From positions 33,598,911 to 33,662,910 of the forward strand of contig NC_054749.1 in assembly GCF_018143015.1 (NCBI RefSeq): a DNA stretch of 64,000 nt, written 5' to 3'. How positions within the stretch are numbered: position 1 is the first letter of the stretch; every line of letters starts with the position of its first letter. Of this stretch, positions 9,994-21,700 are shown one piece after another. A program made the position numbers and the translations under genes. The notes beneath the pieces were generated by a model that saw nothing but the letters and a program-made list of their open reading frames with translations, had not been told where the DNA came from and did no database searches. Origin of the DNA: Lytechinus variegatus (Eukaryota; Echinodermata; Echinoidea; Temnopleuroida; Toxopneustidae).

Positions 9994-12953
9994 TTATACG
10001 AGATGATTTGAAGTTCAAAGTGCTAGACCAGAATCACACATGTGAGGGTGTTGATAGCCTTCGCATAGAGATAGAAACCAATTCACCTAAACATAGTATA
10101 ATTGAAATTATATACAGACAGCCAAAAAGTAATATCCAAAATTTCCTAACTTACTTTGAATCCATGATTAATGAACCATATACTCAGAATAAACCCTTAT
10201 ATATAATGGGAGATTATAACATTGATATTTTAGATTCTCATAATAGTGCTTATACAGATGCTTTTATAAATTTGATACTTTCTACTGGACTATATCCACT
10301 GATTGATAAACCGACTCGCGTGACTAAAGACTCCGCAAGTTTAATAGACAACATCATGACCAATGTTATAGACAATACAATCAAGTCTGGAATATTTGTC
10401 AATGATATCAGTGACCATTTCCCTGTATTCAGTATAAAGTATTTCCCTTTCACAAAAAACAGTTCCAATAATAAAGAGACATTTTCAATCCGTGAGGTCA
10501 ATTGTAATAATATAACAAAGTTTAGCAGCGCTTTGCGAGATATAGACTGGGCTTGCATTTATTCCCAAAGTCATGCCGATAAAGCGTATGATATGTTTCT
10601 TCACTTGTTTTGTGAAAAGTACAATGAATGTTTTCCTAAAGTTACCAAAACCTTTTCAAGGAAGACAGGCATAAGAAAACCATGGGTTACCAAAGATTTA
10701 TTAAATTCTATAAAAAAGAAGAACAAATTGTTTAAGAAGTTCAAGAAGAATCCAACAAATAAAAATAAGGACTTGTATAAAATATCTCGTAATGAGCTTA
10801 ATTCGCGATTGCGACGAGCGAAAAGAGAATATTATTACTTGAAATTTCAAAGCTTGAAAGGTAACTCGAAGAAAACCTGGTCCTTGATAAATAATATTCT
10901 ATGCAGAAATAATAAAAACAAAATTCCCTCGGATTCGTTTACTATCGATGACCAAATAATCGATGATACCCCAACTATCGTAAATGAGTTTAATAATTAT
11001 TTTGTTAATATTGGAAATAGAATTAATGACTCTATTGATGATGGTGGGAATAATTATACCGAATTTATGAACAATCCAATTTCTAAAAATCTATTTTTAA
11101 ATCCTGTATCTACAAGCGAGATTTTACAAATTTGCAAAGAGTTAAAAGGAAATTGTAGTCCTGGCTTTGATGAAATCGATAGTAGAGTAATAAAGCAGGT
11201 GATATACTTGATTGTTGAACCAATTCAACATATTTTTAACTTATCTCTTGCCAGTGGTATAGTGCCATCCCAGATGAAAATTGCCAAAGTTGTGCCAATA
11301 TTCAAAAAGGGAGATCCTCAATATTTTAATAATTATAGACCAGTGTCAATTTTACCATGTTTTTCCAAAATTCTAGAAAAAATAGTGTATAGTCGTTTTT
11401 ACCAGTTTTTATTAGAAAATGATGCCCTGTATCAGGGGCAATATGGATTTCGTAAAAACTTCTCCACTGAGATGGCAGTTGTTGAAATACAGGATAGAAT
11501 AATTTCTGAAATAAATGAAAATAAAAGTGTAATAGGGATATTTATGGATCTTTCTAAGGCGTTTGATTCACTTTCTCATGTCATTCTTTTAAATAAATTG
11601 CAGTACTATGGTGTCAGAGGTATTTGTTTAGAATGGTTTAGGTCTTATCTTTGTAATAGAAAGCAATATACTATTTTTAATTCATTCTTATCTGATTTTA
11701 AATCAATCAATACTGGTGTGCCCCAGGGATCAATTTTAGGGCCCTTATTATTTTTAATTTACATCAATGATATTGTCAATTCTTGCCACTATTTTCATTT
11801 TATTTTGTATGCTGATGACACTACTCTTCTTGCCTCCAATACTAATTTTAATGATCTATGTGCAAATGTTAATTTTAATCTCTCAAAAGTCGCAATTTGG
11901 TTTAAGTGCAATAAATTATGTTTAAATGTAGATAAAACAAATTACATTCAATTTTCAAAGAATGGTTCTAAGAATAATGATATGTGTGTGTTGAAAATTA
12001 ATGATAAAATAATTAAACGTTGTAATTCTTTGAGATTTCTGGGAGTAATTCTTGATGAATTTTTAAATTGGAATGAACATATTGATAACATATCGAGAAA
12101 AATATCAAAATATGTTGGTATTCTGAATCGTTTAAAGTATGAATTACCTTTTAATATCTTATATCAATTGTATAATGCATATATTCTACCACAACTTATG
12201 TATTGTAACTCCATCTGGGGAAATAATTATAGTAAAAGGATCGAGGTGTTATTCAAATTACAGAAAAGAGCAATTAGAATCATTACAAAATCTAATTATT
12301 TAGCACACACCTCTCCCTTATTCAAACGTATAAGAACCCTCACAATATTTGATATTAATAAATTACAAATCTTATCTCTTATGCAACGTTTCAATTCACA
12401 AACACTGTCTCCATATATCATGAATATGTTTTCTTTTAATGCTGAAATTCATACTTATAATACCAGATCTCGTCATAAATTTCATAGATGGAAATATAAT
12501 AATAACAGAAGTAAGCAAACTCTTCGCCACACTGGCCCCTTTTTATGGAACTCTTTAGACTTAACCTTATTCAACCTCCAACACAATAATTCGTTTAAAA
12601 AGCAATATAAGACTCACCTTTTAAATTCGTACTAGTACTCCTCATTACCCCCTTGTGTTTGTTTATTTGTGTCATTTCCTGTCATTTAATGTTTATTTCC
12701 TAGTTGTTTCCGATTCTTTGGTTATTCATTTCTCTTGGTGTATTTTATACAAGCCATGCCTTGGCTTTCTCATATACACCATTTTCCAATCAATGAAATA
12801 CGCTGCATTTTTTTGTGTTAAATTGTACATTTGTTATGTTTTTCTGCTGTTTTTTTTTAACCTATTATTGTACATTTCTGTTTATTTGTGATTATATGTT
12901 TTTTATCGATTGCTTTGAATTGATTTGGAAATAAAGTTTACCTTTACCTTTAA
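9994..12953 (+). mobile_element. 5'-truncated LINE, jockey/CR1-like
   Basis: Contains the uninterrupted ORF2 remainder (9996-12635) followed by a ~320-bp 3' untranslated region ending GGAAATAAAGTTTACC with short TTTACC-type repeats. The 5' end falls inside the endonuclease domain. A 12-bp direct repeat ACGAGATGATTT (9984-9995 and 9998-10009) marks the 5' junction. No convincing flanking target-site duplication was found. Confidence 0.88.
9996..12635 (+). CDS. LINE ORF2 remainder: endonuclease C-terminal part plus reverse transcriptase
   Basis: Non-LTR retrotransposon polyprotein, about 879 residues open; a TTG at 10008 opens an 875-residue frame, but the true start is lost upstream. Domain order: the C-terminal part of an AP-type endonuclease (MGDYNID, then SDHFPVF), then reverse transcriptase with YRPVSILPCFSKILEK, GFRKNFSTEMA, MDLSKAFDSLSH, VPQGSILGPLLFLIYIND, and catalytic YADD at about residue 603, then LGVILDEFLNW and the thumb. 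The C-terminal region ends in TYNTRSRHKFHRW and GPFLWNSL, typical of CR1/jockey-like elements. No stop or frameshift lies in 2.6 kb, which suggests recent insertion. Endonuclease N-terminus and ORF1 are absent, so it cannot be autonomous as it stands. Confidence 0.9.
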   Translation: MRDDLKFKVLDQNHTCEGVDSLRIEIETNSPKHSIIEIIYRQPKSNIQNFLTYFESMINEPYTQNKPLYIMGDYNIDILDSHNSAYTDAFINLILSTGLYPLIDKPTRVTKDSASLIDNIMTNVIDNTIKSGIFVNDISDHFPVFSIKYFPFTKNSSNNKETFSIREVNCNNITKFSSALRDIDWACIYSQSHADKAYDMFLHLFCEKYNECFPKVTKTFSRKTGIRKPWVTKDLLNSIKKKNKLFKKFKKNPTNKNKDLYKISRNELNSRLRRAKREYYYLKFQSLKGNSKKTWSLINNILCRNNKNKIPSDSFTIDDQIIDDTPTIVNEFNNYFVNIGNRINDSIDDGGNNYTEFMNNPISKNLFLNPVSTSEILQICKELKGNCSPGFDEIDSRVIKQVIYLIVEPIQHIFNLSLASGIVPSQMKIAKVVPIFKKGDPQYFNNYRPVSILPCFSKILEKIVYSRFYQFLLENDALYQGQYGFRKNFSTEMAVVEIQDRIISEINENKSVIGIFMDLSKAFDSLSHVILLNKLQYYGVRGICLEWFRSYLCNRKQYTIFNSFLSDFKSINTGVPQGSILGPLLFLIYINDIVNSCHYFHFILYADDTTLLASNTNFNDLCANVNFNLSKVAIWFKCNKLCLNVDKTNYIQFSKNGSKNNDMCVLKINDKIIKRCNSLRFLGVILDEFLNWNEHIDNISRKISKYVGILNRLKYELPFNILYQLYNAYILPQLMYCNSIWGNNYSKRIEVLFKLQKRAIRIITKSNYLAHTSPLFKRIRTLTIFDINKLQILSLMQRFNSQTLSPYIMNMFSFNAEIHTYNTRSRHKFHRWKYNNNRSKQTLRHTGPFLWNSLDLTLFNLQHNNSFKKQYKTHLLNSY

Positions 12954-13046
12954 AATTGTGCATTATTTCTCTGTCTTACAACCTTACAACCCTCTGTACA
13001 TCACGGAGCGGAAATTCCCTAGCTTTAATCATGATAAGACCTTTAA

Positions 13047-13629
13047 AGGTCAAGTCCACCTCAGAAAAATGTTGATTTGAAGAAACAGAGAAAAATCAGA
13101 CAAGCACAATACTGAAAATTTCATCAAAATCGGATGTAAAATAAGAAAGTTATGACATTTTAAAGTTTCACTTATTTTCAACAAAACAGTTATATGAACG
13201 AGCCAGTTACATCCAAATGAGAGAGTCGATGATGTCACTCACTCGCTATTTCTTTTGTTTTTTATTGTTTGAATTATACAATATTTCAATTTTTGCGAAT
13301 TTGACGATTAGGACCTCCTTGCCTGAAGCACAAAATGTTAAAATAATGGAATTCCACGTGTTCAGGGAGGAATGAAACTTCATTTCACATGACAATGATG
13401 AGAAAATCAAAATATTTCATATTTCATACAATAAACTACAAAAGAAATAGTGAGTGATGTCATCAGTTCCCTCATTTGCATATAAATGTTTTGTGAAATG
13501 AAGCGAAACTTCAAAGTGTCATAACTTTCTTATTTTACATCCGATTTTGATGAAATTTTCAGTGTTATGCTTGTTGATTTTTTTTCTCTTTTTATTCAAA
13601 TCATGTTTTTGTTGGGGTGGACTTGTCCT
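13047..13629. mobile_element. TTAA-flanked palindromic MITE, family K1, subfamily b
   Basis: A 583-bp foldback element starting AGGTCAAGTCCACCTCAG and ending GGGGTGGACTTGTCC(T), with TTAA at 13043-13046 and 13630-13633. Very similar to 59395-59989, including the shared ATGAACGAGCCAGT segment and central CTCACT words. Confidence 0.85.
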
Positions 13630-13811
13630 TTAAATATGACTGTGAACAATGGTGAAAGCAACATCCGAAATACGCGTACCAATCATTACAGTGAATCTAA
13701 ATAATTATGACCCCAAAATTTCAGTGTTTTTAAACATCATTCATACATCTGGGGAAAACTGAGGTATGTGGCACTTTTCACTTAATGTTGAAATGAGAGC
13801 TTATATGACTC

Positions 13812-14036
13812 AAATGTAAAAGCGCTGATCTCGTAAGCAAGAGGTCGTGAGTTCCATACCCTACACAGCAAGACATTTATCCGCACTGTGCTGCACTCGA
13901 CCCAGGTGAGACTGTGAATGGGCACCCTGCAGGATTAATTCCTTGCATGCATTGAGCGCCGGTGATGGTAGCTCGAGCTAAAGCCGGGGTAATAATAGCA
14001 GCGATCAAAGCGATTTATAAATCTAGCTATTATTAT
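13812..14036 (+). mobile_element. tRNA-derived SINE, plus orientation, 5'-degraded
   Basis: Box-B-like GGTCGTGAGTTCC is followed by the family body (GTGCTGCACTCGACCCAGGTGAG, here in parts) and a tail with GCGATTTATAAAT and ATTATTATT. The same body occurs at 14113-14396, 19437-19650 and 63155-63463. Confidence 0.7.
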
Positions 14037-14112
14037 TTTAATGTTGAATAATTTCCCACGTGGAATGTAAACAGATAATAGACGACGGACGAAACAAAGT
14101 ATCAGTTCATCT

Positions 14113-14396
14113 GTGATTATAATATAGGATTATATTGCGCACATATCCACCTTGTGAGGTGCTCAAGGCGCTCCTATAATTACCCGGCTAAGTTCATGAA
14201 GTTGGGCGTTCATAGCGCACACAGCTTCTTAAGGAATTACTTCCTAACGGTACCCCTTTTCCTCACCTGGGTTGAGTGCAGCACATTGTGGATCAGTTTC
14301 TCGCTGAAAGAAATTACGCCATGACTGGGATTCGAACCCACGACCCTCTGTTTCAAAGTCCGAAGACTAATCCACTGGGCCACAACGCTCCACAAT
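14113..14396 (-). mobile_element. tRNA-derived SINE, minus orientation, near full length
   Basis: Read on the minus strand it opens with a tRNA-like head containing box A (TGGCCCAGTGGATTAG) and box B (GGTTCGAATCCCA). The body contains GTGCTGCACTCAACCCAGG, and the tail runs to GCGCAATATAATCC. It ends within a few bases of the start of a LINE tail at 14401. Confidence 0.85.
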
Positions 14397-14400
14397 CCAT

Positions 14401-14929
14401 TATTCAAATTCACTTTATTTACATCCATTAAAAGAAGGTACAAAACATACAATAATTACATAAACAATGATAAAAATCAATCAATACATGATTAAAAATT
14501 AATATGACAAAAGAAAAGGGTAAAACCAATACGCAGTGGATGTAGGGGATTGGCAAAGACCAAAGACCTATCGAGGCCAATCCCCCTTAGTTCTGCGCAA
14601 TGGTTAAAAACAAAATTATACAAAATAACAGTAATTGAACAGTCACATGTACACCAAAAAAAAATTAACAAATACAAGAAAAAACATTGAAACAAACTTA
14701 GGCTCCATTTTATTTAGAAGTTGATGGAAAAGTGGCAAGATATGATTTATATTTATGTTTAAAAGTTAATAGTGAGGGGCAAGTTTTAATTTCTGATGGC
14801 AAACCATTCCAGATAACAGGGCCTTCATATCTAATGACAGTTCTAGAGAAATTATATATGTATTTTGGGAGATAAAAATCATTAATATTTCTTGTTGAAT
14901 ACGTATTTACATTACTATTAAGAGTAAAA
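14401..14929 (-). mobile_element. LINE 3' fragment with ORF2 C-terminus (minus)
   Basis: The minus strand of 14710-14929 encodes NTYSTRNINDFYLPKY, then EGPVIWNGLPSEIKTCPSLL and FKHKYKSYLATFPSTSK followed by TAA at 14710-14712, the usual C-terminal end of a CR1/jockey-like ORF2. A ~300-bp 3' untranslated region runs to 14401 and ends AATAAAGTGAATTTGAA. The reverse transcriptase part is missing. Confidence 0.8.
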
Positions 14930-15165
14930 AATCATTAAAAATATCTGGTGTTATCGATGCTGTATCTTCCAACTCTTCAATCCGTTCCTCTTCTGAAAGA
15001 CAGATACATCCATACCATCTTGGAAATTGAGTCTGTTTCTATCACATTCACCAAAGGTTTACGAACGTATACTATATCCAAGCTTTTAACGTGTTCATAG
15101 CATTTACACCAGAAAAAAGTTTTACAAATAATGTTAAAAATAAAGTTTTTTTTCAGCATTAAGTT

Positions 15166-15345
15166 TCAAGTTTCATTTATTTCTCCTCAAGAGATCAAGA
15201 TAAAAATACATTTAAACAATAGACAATGTGAATAGAATGAATATCAAATTTAAAGAAAGTGAGGAAGGCAATGGCCAAAAAGGAAGAAACCTTGTGTGAG
15301 GCCATTATTTCAAGAGTACATTGTTTAACAATTTATAATGCTTTC
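15166..15345 (-). mobile_element. LINE/SINE 3' tail fragment (minus)
   Basis: On the minus strand the segment ends in AAATAAATGAAACTTGAAAC, the same kind of short-word 3' terminus seen at 14401 and 39378. It has an internal GGCCATTGCC...GGCCTCAC pair. No coding frame. Confidence 0.4.
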
Positions 15346-15387
15346 AAAATGTTTTGATATAGTTTCTTTAATGTTCTTTTAGATACT

Positions 15388-15423
15388 ATCTATCTATATA
15401 TCTATCTATCTACCTATCTATCT

Positions 15424-15491
<68 letters not shown>

Positions 15492-15535
15492 ACTACCTAT
15501 CTACCTATCTATCTATCTATCCATCTATCTTTACA
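15388..15535. repeat. (CTAT)n/(CTGT)n microsatellite
   Basis: Tetranucleotide tract of CTAT units enclosing a homogeneous block of CTGT units at about 15453-15490, with a few substituted units. It lies in the gene-free 15.3-16 kb interval. Confidence 0.95.
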
Positions 15536-16028
15536 TGGAATAGACTGAAAATTCGGGATATAGTACTTTTCTGTAGCTTCCTAGATAGGTGAAAGAGCTA
15601 TCATATATATATATAAAGCATATTCCTTGTATCAAGATAACTATATTGAATAAGTATTATTACATAATTATAATTTGACGAAAACGCAACCAGTAATTAC
15701 CTCAGTGGTTTTGAGATTAATTCTAACACACGAAAATCAACAAATTTTGAGAACCATTCAATAGAATGAGAAATGACTTTTATTTGTTATCATCAATCTG
15801 TTTTGATTTGCAGTGTATTGATAGTACCATTGACTTAAAAGTATTAAGTCCAACATTCAATCAAACCATTCCAGCTGTCACATGCAATTATGGATGTCTA
15901 TATTCATTCATCTTATTTCAATAATTTTGCGATATTAACTTTGATCACCCCCCCCCCTCCCCACGGGAAACAAGGATACAAGGCACTTATGGTCAAATTC
16001 TACAAGCTGATATTTTCACACTATTAAC

Positions 16029-16471
16029 AACCCTTTTACACGGTAAAAAATATTCGTAATTTGAATGATGATTCCAGTGAAAAAGAAGGTTAATGACGAA
16101 TTTTTAGCACGTGTGAAACCAAACTAGAATCACGAACGCTAATGACGAATTTTTAGCACGTGTGAAACCAAACTAGAATCACGAACTCTTATCACAATCA
16201 TGAATTCAAATTCTACTCCGGAGGTGAATTCCACTTAAGTTTCACTCAAATTACGGTACGAATTTTACGTGTGAAAGACTTGACCTCCAAAACATCTTTT
16301 GGGGGCGGAGCTTACTTACTTTCAAGCATTTCCGTAGATCAGGAATAAAATTGTCATGCACTCATCGTATCGATGCAGTGCTTTGATTGACAAGTTACCA
16401 AGGATACATACCGCCTTCGCTCTGGAATTCGAATTCAAATCACAGTGTTCGAGTGAGCGTGTGAAAAGCCC
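16029..16471. mobile_element. palindromic MITE with CTTTTACACG-like termini
   Basis: The left end CCCTTTTACACGGT and the right end GTGTGAAAAGCCCC are inverted repeats, and inverted AATTCG/CGAATT words follow inward. The left arm contains a near-exact 49-bp tandem duplication (16090-16138 and 16139-16187). No coding potential. Confidence 0.55.
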
Positions 16472-17268
16472 CCAAGTTAGGTCCAAAACTAAGCCATAGA
16501 TATGCTCTTCTATTTATTTCATTTTCAACAAAATGCAAATCAGGAAATTACACTACGGATGAATAAATCAATAAAGTCAATTAGATGAACAAGATTTTAT
16601 CATACCATGAAATAAAAAATGGCATATATGTTATAATCAATTTTTCATCCAATCGTCATCTGAATGACGGTCACGTTACTGTTCACGTCTTTGACGTAAA
16701 AAGGTGGTAAGGTTATTGCACTATTGGAAATTGCAATTGGCCGGTCCAGCACGTGACCAATCATGTTAGCCAATAGGAAGGGACTTCACTGCATAAATTG
16801 ATGGCATAAGTTCCAACAACGTCACTAAGATTCGTCACCTCTCTTCGTGCAGTTGAACCGAATTGCAGCTGAAAGCTGTTAAATGTTGTATTGAGCGCCA
16901 CCTAATGGTATAAAATAGCAATTGCATTGGATTAACATTGTTGTCGAAGTTAATATTATTGCACATGATTGTTGCCCATTAATAAAACTAGTTATAATAA
17001 CAAATTGGCAATCACATTTAAAAGCTACAAGAATCCAACAATTTGATTTGTTGTTAATAAACTTGATCTAGAAATTATGCATGTTTTATTACAACGGGAC
17101 CATAGAGTCATTGACATCAATCTGTCCGTTTAACCCTCATAATTATGTTCATTAAACTTCAGATTATCAAGTCATGCCATACTTTTAAGCGGTTAAATAA
17201 ACGCTCTCACCTCTTTTAACTTATTCAAGCGATCTCCAACCTACTTTTTTATTGTGAATATTGTTTAC
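16472..17268. other. gene-free stretch
   Basis: No gene or RNA seen. A CTCF-like word is present on the minus strand at 16893-16908 (CCATTAGGTGGCGCTC). The rest is ordinary AT-rich sequence. Confidence 0.5.
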
Positions 17269-17515
17269 AGGGGAATTGACCCCTGGAAAAAGTTGGTTGA
17301 AATATAAAGTGAAAAATCAAAAAGGCATAACGTTAAAGAAACCCCGGATGTAGAATAAACAATAGAGTCTTTATTCATTTCACAAAACAGTTAATCGCAC
17401 ATCTCGGTTTGGATGCAAATTAAGAACCGATGAGTTAACACACTAATTATTTTGTTTTTTTTTTATAACATTACATATGAAATATCTCTTTGTTCTAATC
17501 ATAATGTGAAATATA
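17269..17515. mobile_element. decayed half of a K1-family TTAA MITE
   Basis: Matches the first half of the K1 consensus (GGGGAATTGACCCCTGG, then AAAGTGAAAAATC, TTCACAAAACAGTTA, CACATC...GGATGCAAATTA) with many substitutions. Neither TTAA terminus is intact. Confidence 0.5.
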
Positions 17516-17879
17516 ACGTAATTTGATATCCCGATTCCCCTACCTTTACAAATATTTACGTATCTCTATTTCATAATTCGTATAATGTCGATTGAAAAAA
17601 TGTATATTTGTATCAATTCTCATTTCCTCTTTAAAATAATGTAAACTATTTAATGATTTTGTATTTTCTTCTGTGATAAACGCTGTGTTTCATTGTAAAA
17701 TTATGGGGTCTTTGTGTGAAGGTTTTGTTAAAATGTTTGAGTGGCCGGGTCTGGAGAAAAGACTGTGAAGTTGCGCCGTATGAATTTGTTGCTACTGGGT
17801 TTATTTGGTTTGGAACAGGTTCGTCGGAATGTTCTTCAAATTTTGTGGGTGGGGTCATTGTGGGTTATGAATAGATGTT

Positions 17880-18210
17880 GCATTTGTGCAGGGAGTTGGA
17901 TTTGTGGTGGGGTGCACTGTGGGGTGTTTGTGGGTGGAGTGTTGTTGCGCTTGTGGGAGTTGTTGCATTTGTGGGTGGGGTGCGCTGTTGCATTTGTGGG
18001 TGGAGTGTTGTTGCATTTGTGGGTGGGTGCTGTTGCATTTGTGGGTGGGGTGTTGTTGCATTTGTGGGCGTTGTTGCATTATTTTGTGGGTGGAGTGTTG
18101 TTGCATTTGTGGGTGGAGTGTTGTTGCATTTGTGGGTGGGGTGTTGTTGCATTTGTGGGTGGAGTGTTGTTGCATTTGAGGGTGGGTGTTGTTGCATTTT
18201 ATGGGAGTTG
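17880..18210. repeat. GTTGCATTTGTGGGTGGAGT minisatellite
   Basis: About 14 imperfect copies of a ~21-bp unit, GTTGCATTTGTGGGTGGAGT-like, with a few shortened units. The long open frames across it on both strands (for example repeated HPQMQQ on the minus strand) follow from the repeat and are not supported as genes. Confidence 0.9.
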
Positions 18211-18701
18211 TTAAGTTATGGATGTAACACCCCCAGCTATCTTGCTTTTGTTTTCCTTTGGGTCTCATTTCCCGTTTCCCGTTCATTTTATGTATTTATG
18301 GTACTTTATATTTCTTTTCATTTCTATGAATTTGTGTATTGTATTTGAATATTTACTTACAATATTTGCTTCATAATTTATTAAGAGTCACATTCTTCAG
18401 TCTTTGGACTGCTTGCGATTGTATATTTTGATAGTTTTATTGCAATAAAATCCAATATAATAAAAACGAATTTGTATTTAGATTTGAATGGTAATTTGAA
18501 TCATGTGGGTAAATTACCTTAATACGTCAATACTGGATCATAATAATGTTCACATGAATAAACTGTTAGGAGATTTGAATATCTATCTTTTGTCATGGCT
18601 GAATTTCTAAATGGTAAACAGCAAGATGAAGTTTGAACTCTAATTAGAAATTCAGAGGACTGCTAGTTTCAAGTAAATTGTTTGAACGAGAGGAAACTTA
18701 C

Positions 18702-21700
18702 CAGATGAGATTTCAATTTAATCAAGTCTTGAAGAGATGACTTTCCAGCAGGAAAGTAAAAGCGATCTACAAAACAAGGGCTTTCAGCTTTCAAATACTC
18801 TCGTGGTTTGTATACTGTGATGTTCTGCATGGACAAAATGAAAATGATGATAAAGGATAAAAGAAGAAAGAAAAGTCCGAAGAAACTCGATTTGAAATTA
18901 TCTGTCACTCAACTGGTTTCTGTTCTGATTTAAAGACAATGATCAGATCAATCATACTTGAAAAAATCTTTTATTTTCATTTGTTGATTTCGTTTTTTTA
19001 TTCTTGAATTTTAGTACTTATTACGTATATTTGTAAACCTCTGACCAGAGTAACATAACATTTCATGACAGGAAAAGTTTAATGCCGGCTATCCCTGTTG
19101 GTGTTCTAACAATCATTTTAAATTCAAATAAACATTTATTTTTTCTTCCATTTCACAAATTTCCACAATTTTCGTAAACATAAATTCATACAAAACTCAG
19201 TTTGTTATGAAGAATATAATTATGTACATGTTAGGTTTAAAAAAGAAGGCGTTTTATAATGATGTTTTGCCTGATTCTAATAAAAAATAATTGAATGAAT
19301 GAATGAACGAATGAATGAAATAACTATTCGTAATGGTTATGCTGACGGTGATAGTCATATTTTTCGTGGCATATGTGGTGCTAGATTTGGTGGAGATGCA
19401 CTGGTGATGAGACTAATTATTATGATGAATGAAAAAAAAAGAGGCCACGGCGTGTTTTCCTTCAGCAAGAAATTTATCCACATTGTGCTGCACTCAACCC
19501 AGTTGAGGTGAATGTGTACCTGGCAGGATTAATACCTTGAATGCACCAAGCGCCTTTAGCAGCTGGAGCTACAGCCGGGGTATAGTGCACCAATGAATAG
19601 GAAACTATATAAATCGGCGCCTAATAAATGCTATATTATCATTATTATTATTATTAAGAAGAAGAAGAAGAAGGAGATGATGATGATGAAGAAGAAGATG
19701 ATGATGATGAAGAAGAAGAAGTAGTAAAAGAAAAAACAAGTATAAAGAAGTAGAAGAAGAAGAAGTCCATCATTATTGAAACCTTCTAATTTATATTAGT
19801 TTATCCAAATCAAGTGCTCATGGAGGACTGCTGGTAGATGATTGTTAGGGATTGGAGAAGATTATGGTGGTGGTGATGAAAGGGGGGGGGGGTAATGGTG
19901 GTATTGATAATGCTAGGGATGATGGTGATGGTGACGATGATGGAAATTAAGAAGAAAATAACGGACAAAAAGTTCAAAGACAAAAATAGAGAAGGTTATA
20001 ATGATGCGTGACATTATACCTGTGTATAATGATGAACTATCCTCAATCCATCAACAGGCGTGGCATCCGAAAACGAGATGACAAATACGCTGATCCCTTC
20101 CTTTTCACGAGTTGTACCGTTGGACATGTGATCCTCTATTCTGTACACGTCTTCCAAGGAACTGCGAAATAACTGCAGGTAAAATAATGATGATGATGAT
20201 AATATTATTGATAATAGTAACAATGATGATTATGATGATTGTGATGATGATGATAATAATGATATAATAGTGATAATAATAATAATAAGAAGAAGAATTA
20301 TGAGTAACCTTGTGATATGTTGTCGTTGAATTAAAATGCAATTCAAAGATTCAATCCATACTTTCTGTATAATGATTTTTGTTCAAAAACTTATCATTGG
20401 ATAATTAAAATTCCTTTGTTGGTGAACTGAACTTCCTTTCCGAAGCAACTATAATTAGAACTTGACAATACTTTCCTTATTCAACCAAAACAAACATAGA
20501 TTCACTAGCGTACCTCCGGGGGGGGGGCAGGGGGCAGTCTGCCCCCTGACGAGCTTCAAAGACCCTTTTTGCCCCCCTGCCGAGCTTGAATATCATTATT
20601 GCCCCCCTGACTAGCTTGAAGACCTTCTTTTTTCTTTTTTTTTTGCTTGTCAATTTTTTTGGCGGACAGTTCCCCCCCCCTGTGGAAAATCCTAGGTACG
20701 CCACTGCATAGATTCAAATGTTTATCCACTTGATGACAAGTCTTAGTTATTGTCAATCAATGTTGGGTCGAATTTCCCGTTAAAGCAGCATAATTTTGCA
20801 ATATTCCTTAAAGGACAAGTCAACCCCAACCAAAAATGGATTGGAATAAAAAGAGAAAAATCCAACAAGCACTACACTGAAAATTTCAGCAAAATGGGAT
20901 GGAAAATAAGAAAGTTATGACATTTTAAAGTTTCGCTTAATTTCACAAAATAGTTATATTCACATCCTGGTCGGTATACAAAATGAGGGAACTGATAACA
21001 TCACATACTATTGCTTTTGTATTTTATTACATGTATTGTGAAATATTCCAATTTTCTCCTCAATGTCATGTGAAACAAAGATTTATTTCGCCCTGAACAT
21101 GTGGAATTACCATTGTTTAATAATTTATGTTTCAGTCAAATTGGTCTTTATTGTCAAATCTGTAAAAAATGAAATATTTTAGAATTCAAACAATAAAAAA
21201 CAAAAGAAATAGTGAATGAGGGTCATCATCGATTCTCTCATTTGCATGTGACTAAATTGTGCATATTACTATTTTGTGATGTAGAGTCAAATCTCTATCC
21301 AGAAGATGTCAGCATATTGATTTTCGGCTGGACTTCCTATTTTAAACAGCTATAAATATAACAATAACACATGACTTAAACAGAGCATACATCTGTTAAA
21401 GATGAATTAAGCGCCTCCTACTTGTCAAAATTAATAATAACCCATGCAAGTACACAGCAAAATCTGTGGTGTTAGCCGGTGTACGTAGAGGAACACACCT
21501 GTTATTTTACACCGGTGTTAAATTTACAGTGTTAGTTTAACACCATTAGGTGTTATTACAACACCTTTGCTTTTTACATTTACTCTCTTTGGTGTTATGT
21601 TCAATCTCTAGGGTGTAATTTTAACACATCGGGATGTGGTCCTGTATTAACACCTACTGGTGTCAGTTTTATTAACATCAGTTTCTTTTACAGTGTACTT

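Noticed and set aside
14330..14396. Possible tRNA gene with intact box A and box B on the minus strand
   Set aside because: The same head with the same downstream body recurs at 63390-63463, and the body alone recurs elsewhere, so it is the head of a SINE family.
14977..15159. Minus-strand segment with a possible acceptor and LSEEERIEELEDTAS-like residues
   Set aside because: Attractive as an exon of the membrane-protein gene, but phase 0 gives an early stop and no donor/acceptor chain links it to 18702.
17741..18348. Open frames of 97-157 codons on both strands
   Set aside because: Artefacts of a 21-bp minisatellite; repeated residues only.
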